DNA of 50,449 nt from Paenibacillus sp. N3.4 (lineage in GTDB: Bacteria; Bacillota; Bacilli; Paenibacillales; NBRC-103111): NCBI RefSeq assembly GCF_008017805.1, contig NZ_VRTT01000054.1:1-50449 (forward strand), read 5' to 3'. A model generated the notes under the pieces. It had not been told where the DNA came from. It searched no databases and saw only the letters and a program-made list of their open reading frames with translations. The translations under genes were made by a program, and so were the position numbers. Each line of letters starts with the position of its first letter. Position 1 is the stretch's first letter. Positions 49,178-50,449 of this stretch are shown in pieces.

Positions 49178-50416
49178 ATGACAATTGTAGATAAAAGTAT
49201 AGTAGCTGATATGTCGTTAGCCCCGGAGGGTCACTTGAAAATTGATTGGGTACAGGCGCACATGCCTGTTCTCAACCGCATTCGAGAGCAATTCGAGAAG
49301 GAACAACCTTTCAAAGGGTTAAAAGTAGCTATTTCCTTACACTTGGAAGCTAAAACAGCCTATCTGGCTAAGGTTGTAAAAGCCGGTGGAGCTGAGGTGA
49401 CCATCACAGGAAGCAACCCGTTGTCCACGCAAGACGACGTCTGCGCGGCGCTGGTTGAAGATGGTATCACGGTATTTGCTAAATACAATCCCAGCCCAGA
49501 AGAGTATAAGGAATTGCTTATTAAAGCGTTGGAAACGAAGCCTGACCTGATTATTGATGACGGTGGGGACTTGGTATCTATTCTCCATTCCGAACGTAAA
49601 GATTTGGCTGTGCAAGTGCGCGGTGGAGCGGAAGAAACAACAACGGGAATCCTTCGTCTAAAAGCCATGGAAAAAGAAGGAAAGCTTGAATTCCCTATGG
49701 TTGCCGTCAATGATGCGTTCTGTAAGTATTTATTTGATAACCGTTACGGAACGGGTCAATCCGTATGGGACGGCATTAACCGGACAACAAACTTAGTAGT
49801 TGCGGGTAAAACAGTAGTTGTTGTTGGGTACGGCTGGTGTGGTAAAGGTGTAGCTATGCGTGCAAAAGGTTTAGGCGCAAATGTCATTGTCACAGAAATT
49901 GATGCAATCAAAGGTGTCGAGGCTTATATGGATGGGTTTTCCGTTATGCCGATGCTTGAAGCAGCGAAACTAGGCGATTTCTTCGTTACCGTAACAGGGA
50001 ACCGCGATGTCATTCGCGGCGAGCATTATAAAGTTATGAAGGATGGTGCGATCCTTTCCAATGCCGGCCACTTTGATGTGGAAGTTAACAAACCGGAGCT
50101 TGAGGCACAATCTTCTTCCAAACGTACCGTTCGTCGCAACATTGAGGAGTATCAATTGACCGATGGCCGCAAAATTTATATCCTAGCCGAAGGACGTCTG
50201 GTCAATTTAGCTGCAGGAGACGGTCATCCAGCTGAAATCATGGATATGACTTTCGCTCTGCAAGCTATGTCTCTGAAATATGTAAACGACGAATATAAAA
50301 AACTTGGCAAGACGGTTGTAAATGTACCTTATGTATTGGATGAGCAAGTAGCTAGATTTAAGCTGGAGTCTCTGGGAACAAGCATTGACTCTCTTACTGA
50401 AGAGCAACCGCGTTAG
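49178..50416 (+). CDS. ahcY: Adenosylhomocysteinase (S-adenosylhomocysteine hydrolase)
   Basis: The enzyme splits S-adenosylhomocysteine into adenosine and homocysteine using bound NAD. The NAD-binding loop VVVGYGWCGKGVAMRAKG lies at about 210-227; FPMVAVNDAFCKYLFDNRYGTGQS carries substrate contacts, including the Lys and Asp pair; NAGHFDVEV is near 298. At 412 residues it lacks the 40-residue insert of eukaryotic enzymes and the C-terminal K-x-x-x-Y tail, like the short Thermotoga/archaeal type. It starts 15 bases after bshC with AGGAGGG, so the two may share a message; homocysteine made here could feed cysteine for bacillithiol. The last bases of the window follow its stop. Confidence 0.95.
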   Translation: MTIVDKSIVADMSLAPEGHLKIDWVQAHMPVLNRIREQFEKEQPFKGLKVAISLHLEAKTAYLAKVVKAGGAEVTITGSNPLSTQDDVCAALVEDGITVFAKYNPSPEEYKELLIKALETKPDLIIDDGGDLVSILHSERKDLAVQVRGGAEETTTGILRLKAMEKEGKLEFPMVAVNDAFCKYLFDNRYGTGQSVWDGINRTTNLVVAGKTVVVVGYGWCGKGVAMRAKGLGANVIVTEIDAIKGVEAYMDGFSVMPMLEAAKLGDFFVTVTGNRDVIRGEHYKVMKDGAILSNAGHFDVEVNKPELEAQSSSKRTVRRNIEEYQLTDGRKIYILAEGRLVNLAAGDGHPAEIMDMTFALQAMSLKYVNDEYKKLGKTVVNVPYVLDEQVARFKLESLGTSIDSLTEEQPR

Positions 50417-50449
50417 ACAGGAGTGACTTTGGTCTTCAACCAAAGATCC

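Overview
The window looks like chromosomal DNA of a spore-forming, bacillithiol-making Firmicute, most likely Paenibacillaceae (Paenibacillus or a close relative). This rests on family recognition by eye. The supporting genes are TrmK/YqfO, YpuI, YlaH, a YlaJ/YhcN-type sporulation lipoprotein, PhoH, a DUF2626 protein, RsfA, PanE-DUF3397-BshC, strong AGGAGG ribosome sites and many classical hairpin-plus-T terminators. I see no phage, insertion sequence, CRISPR array, tRNA or rRNA. Most of the window is vertically inherited core genome.

Layout. 1-2279: end of an operon with a partial membrane protein, trmK and the Nif3-family yqfO. 2343-2885: RNase P RNA gene with its own promoter and terminator; its conserved elements read as class A rather than the Bacillus class B. 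2930-3131: related palindromic repeats of unknown role. 3167-4133: MarR regulator plus thioredoxin, behind a strong promoter whose start point lies at a 22-base inverted repeat. 4205-6062 (minus): a subtilisin-family protease split by a frameshift. 6237-14446: ypuI, a GH15 glycosidase, a DUF1540 protein, a CorC-type membrane protein (split), a lytic transglycosylase, a cysteine desulfurase with thiI, and a TerC protein.

14607-28537 is the most interesting block. It holds a large exported membrane protein, an ABC ATPase and permease, a coiled-coil and low-complexity membrane protein, a MoxR AAA+ ATPase, a DUF58 protein, and two large membrane proteins with von Willebrand A domains. A minus-strand MFS transporter interrupts it at 22417-23631. 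The spacing, with many overlapping stops and starts, suggests one envelope-associated machine. MoxR-DUF58-vWA sets are widespread, but their coupling here to an ABC exporter and to repeated extracellular domains has no function I can name.

28641-34634 is a typA (ylaG), ylaH, small unknown genes, ylaJ-like, phoH (ylaK) segment matching the Bacillus yla neighbourhood. 34669-38865 holds unknown exported proteins, a MidA-like methyltransferase and a DUF2626 protein. 39226-49162 is the conserved rsfA-panE-DUF3397-bshC segment, interrupted between DUF3397 and bshC by a complete oligopeptide transporter operon (oppABCDF). ahcY follows bshC.

A recurring oddity: at least five genes (the S8 protease, ypuI, corC, thiI and the C-terminal end of the dual-vWA gene) carry a one-base frameshift, mostly in or next to short homopolymers, and in each case the correct-looking protein continues in another frame. 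This looks more like sequencing or assembly indels than five independent pseudogenes, so these gene models should be treated as provisional.
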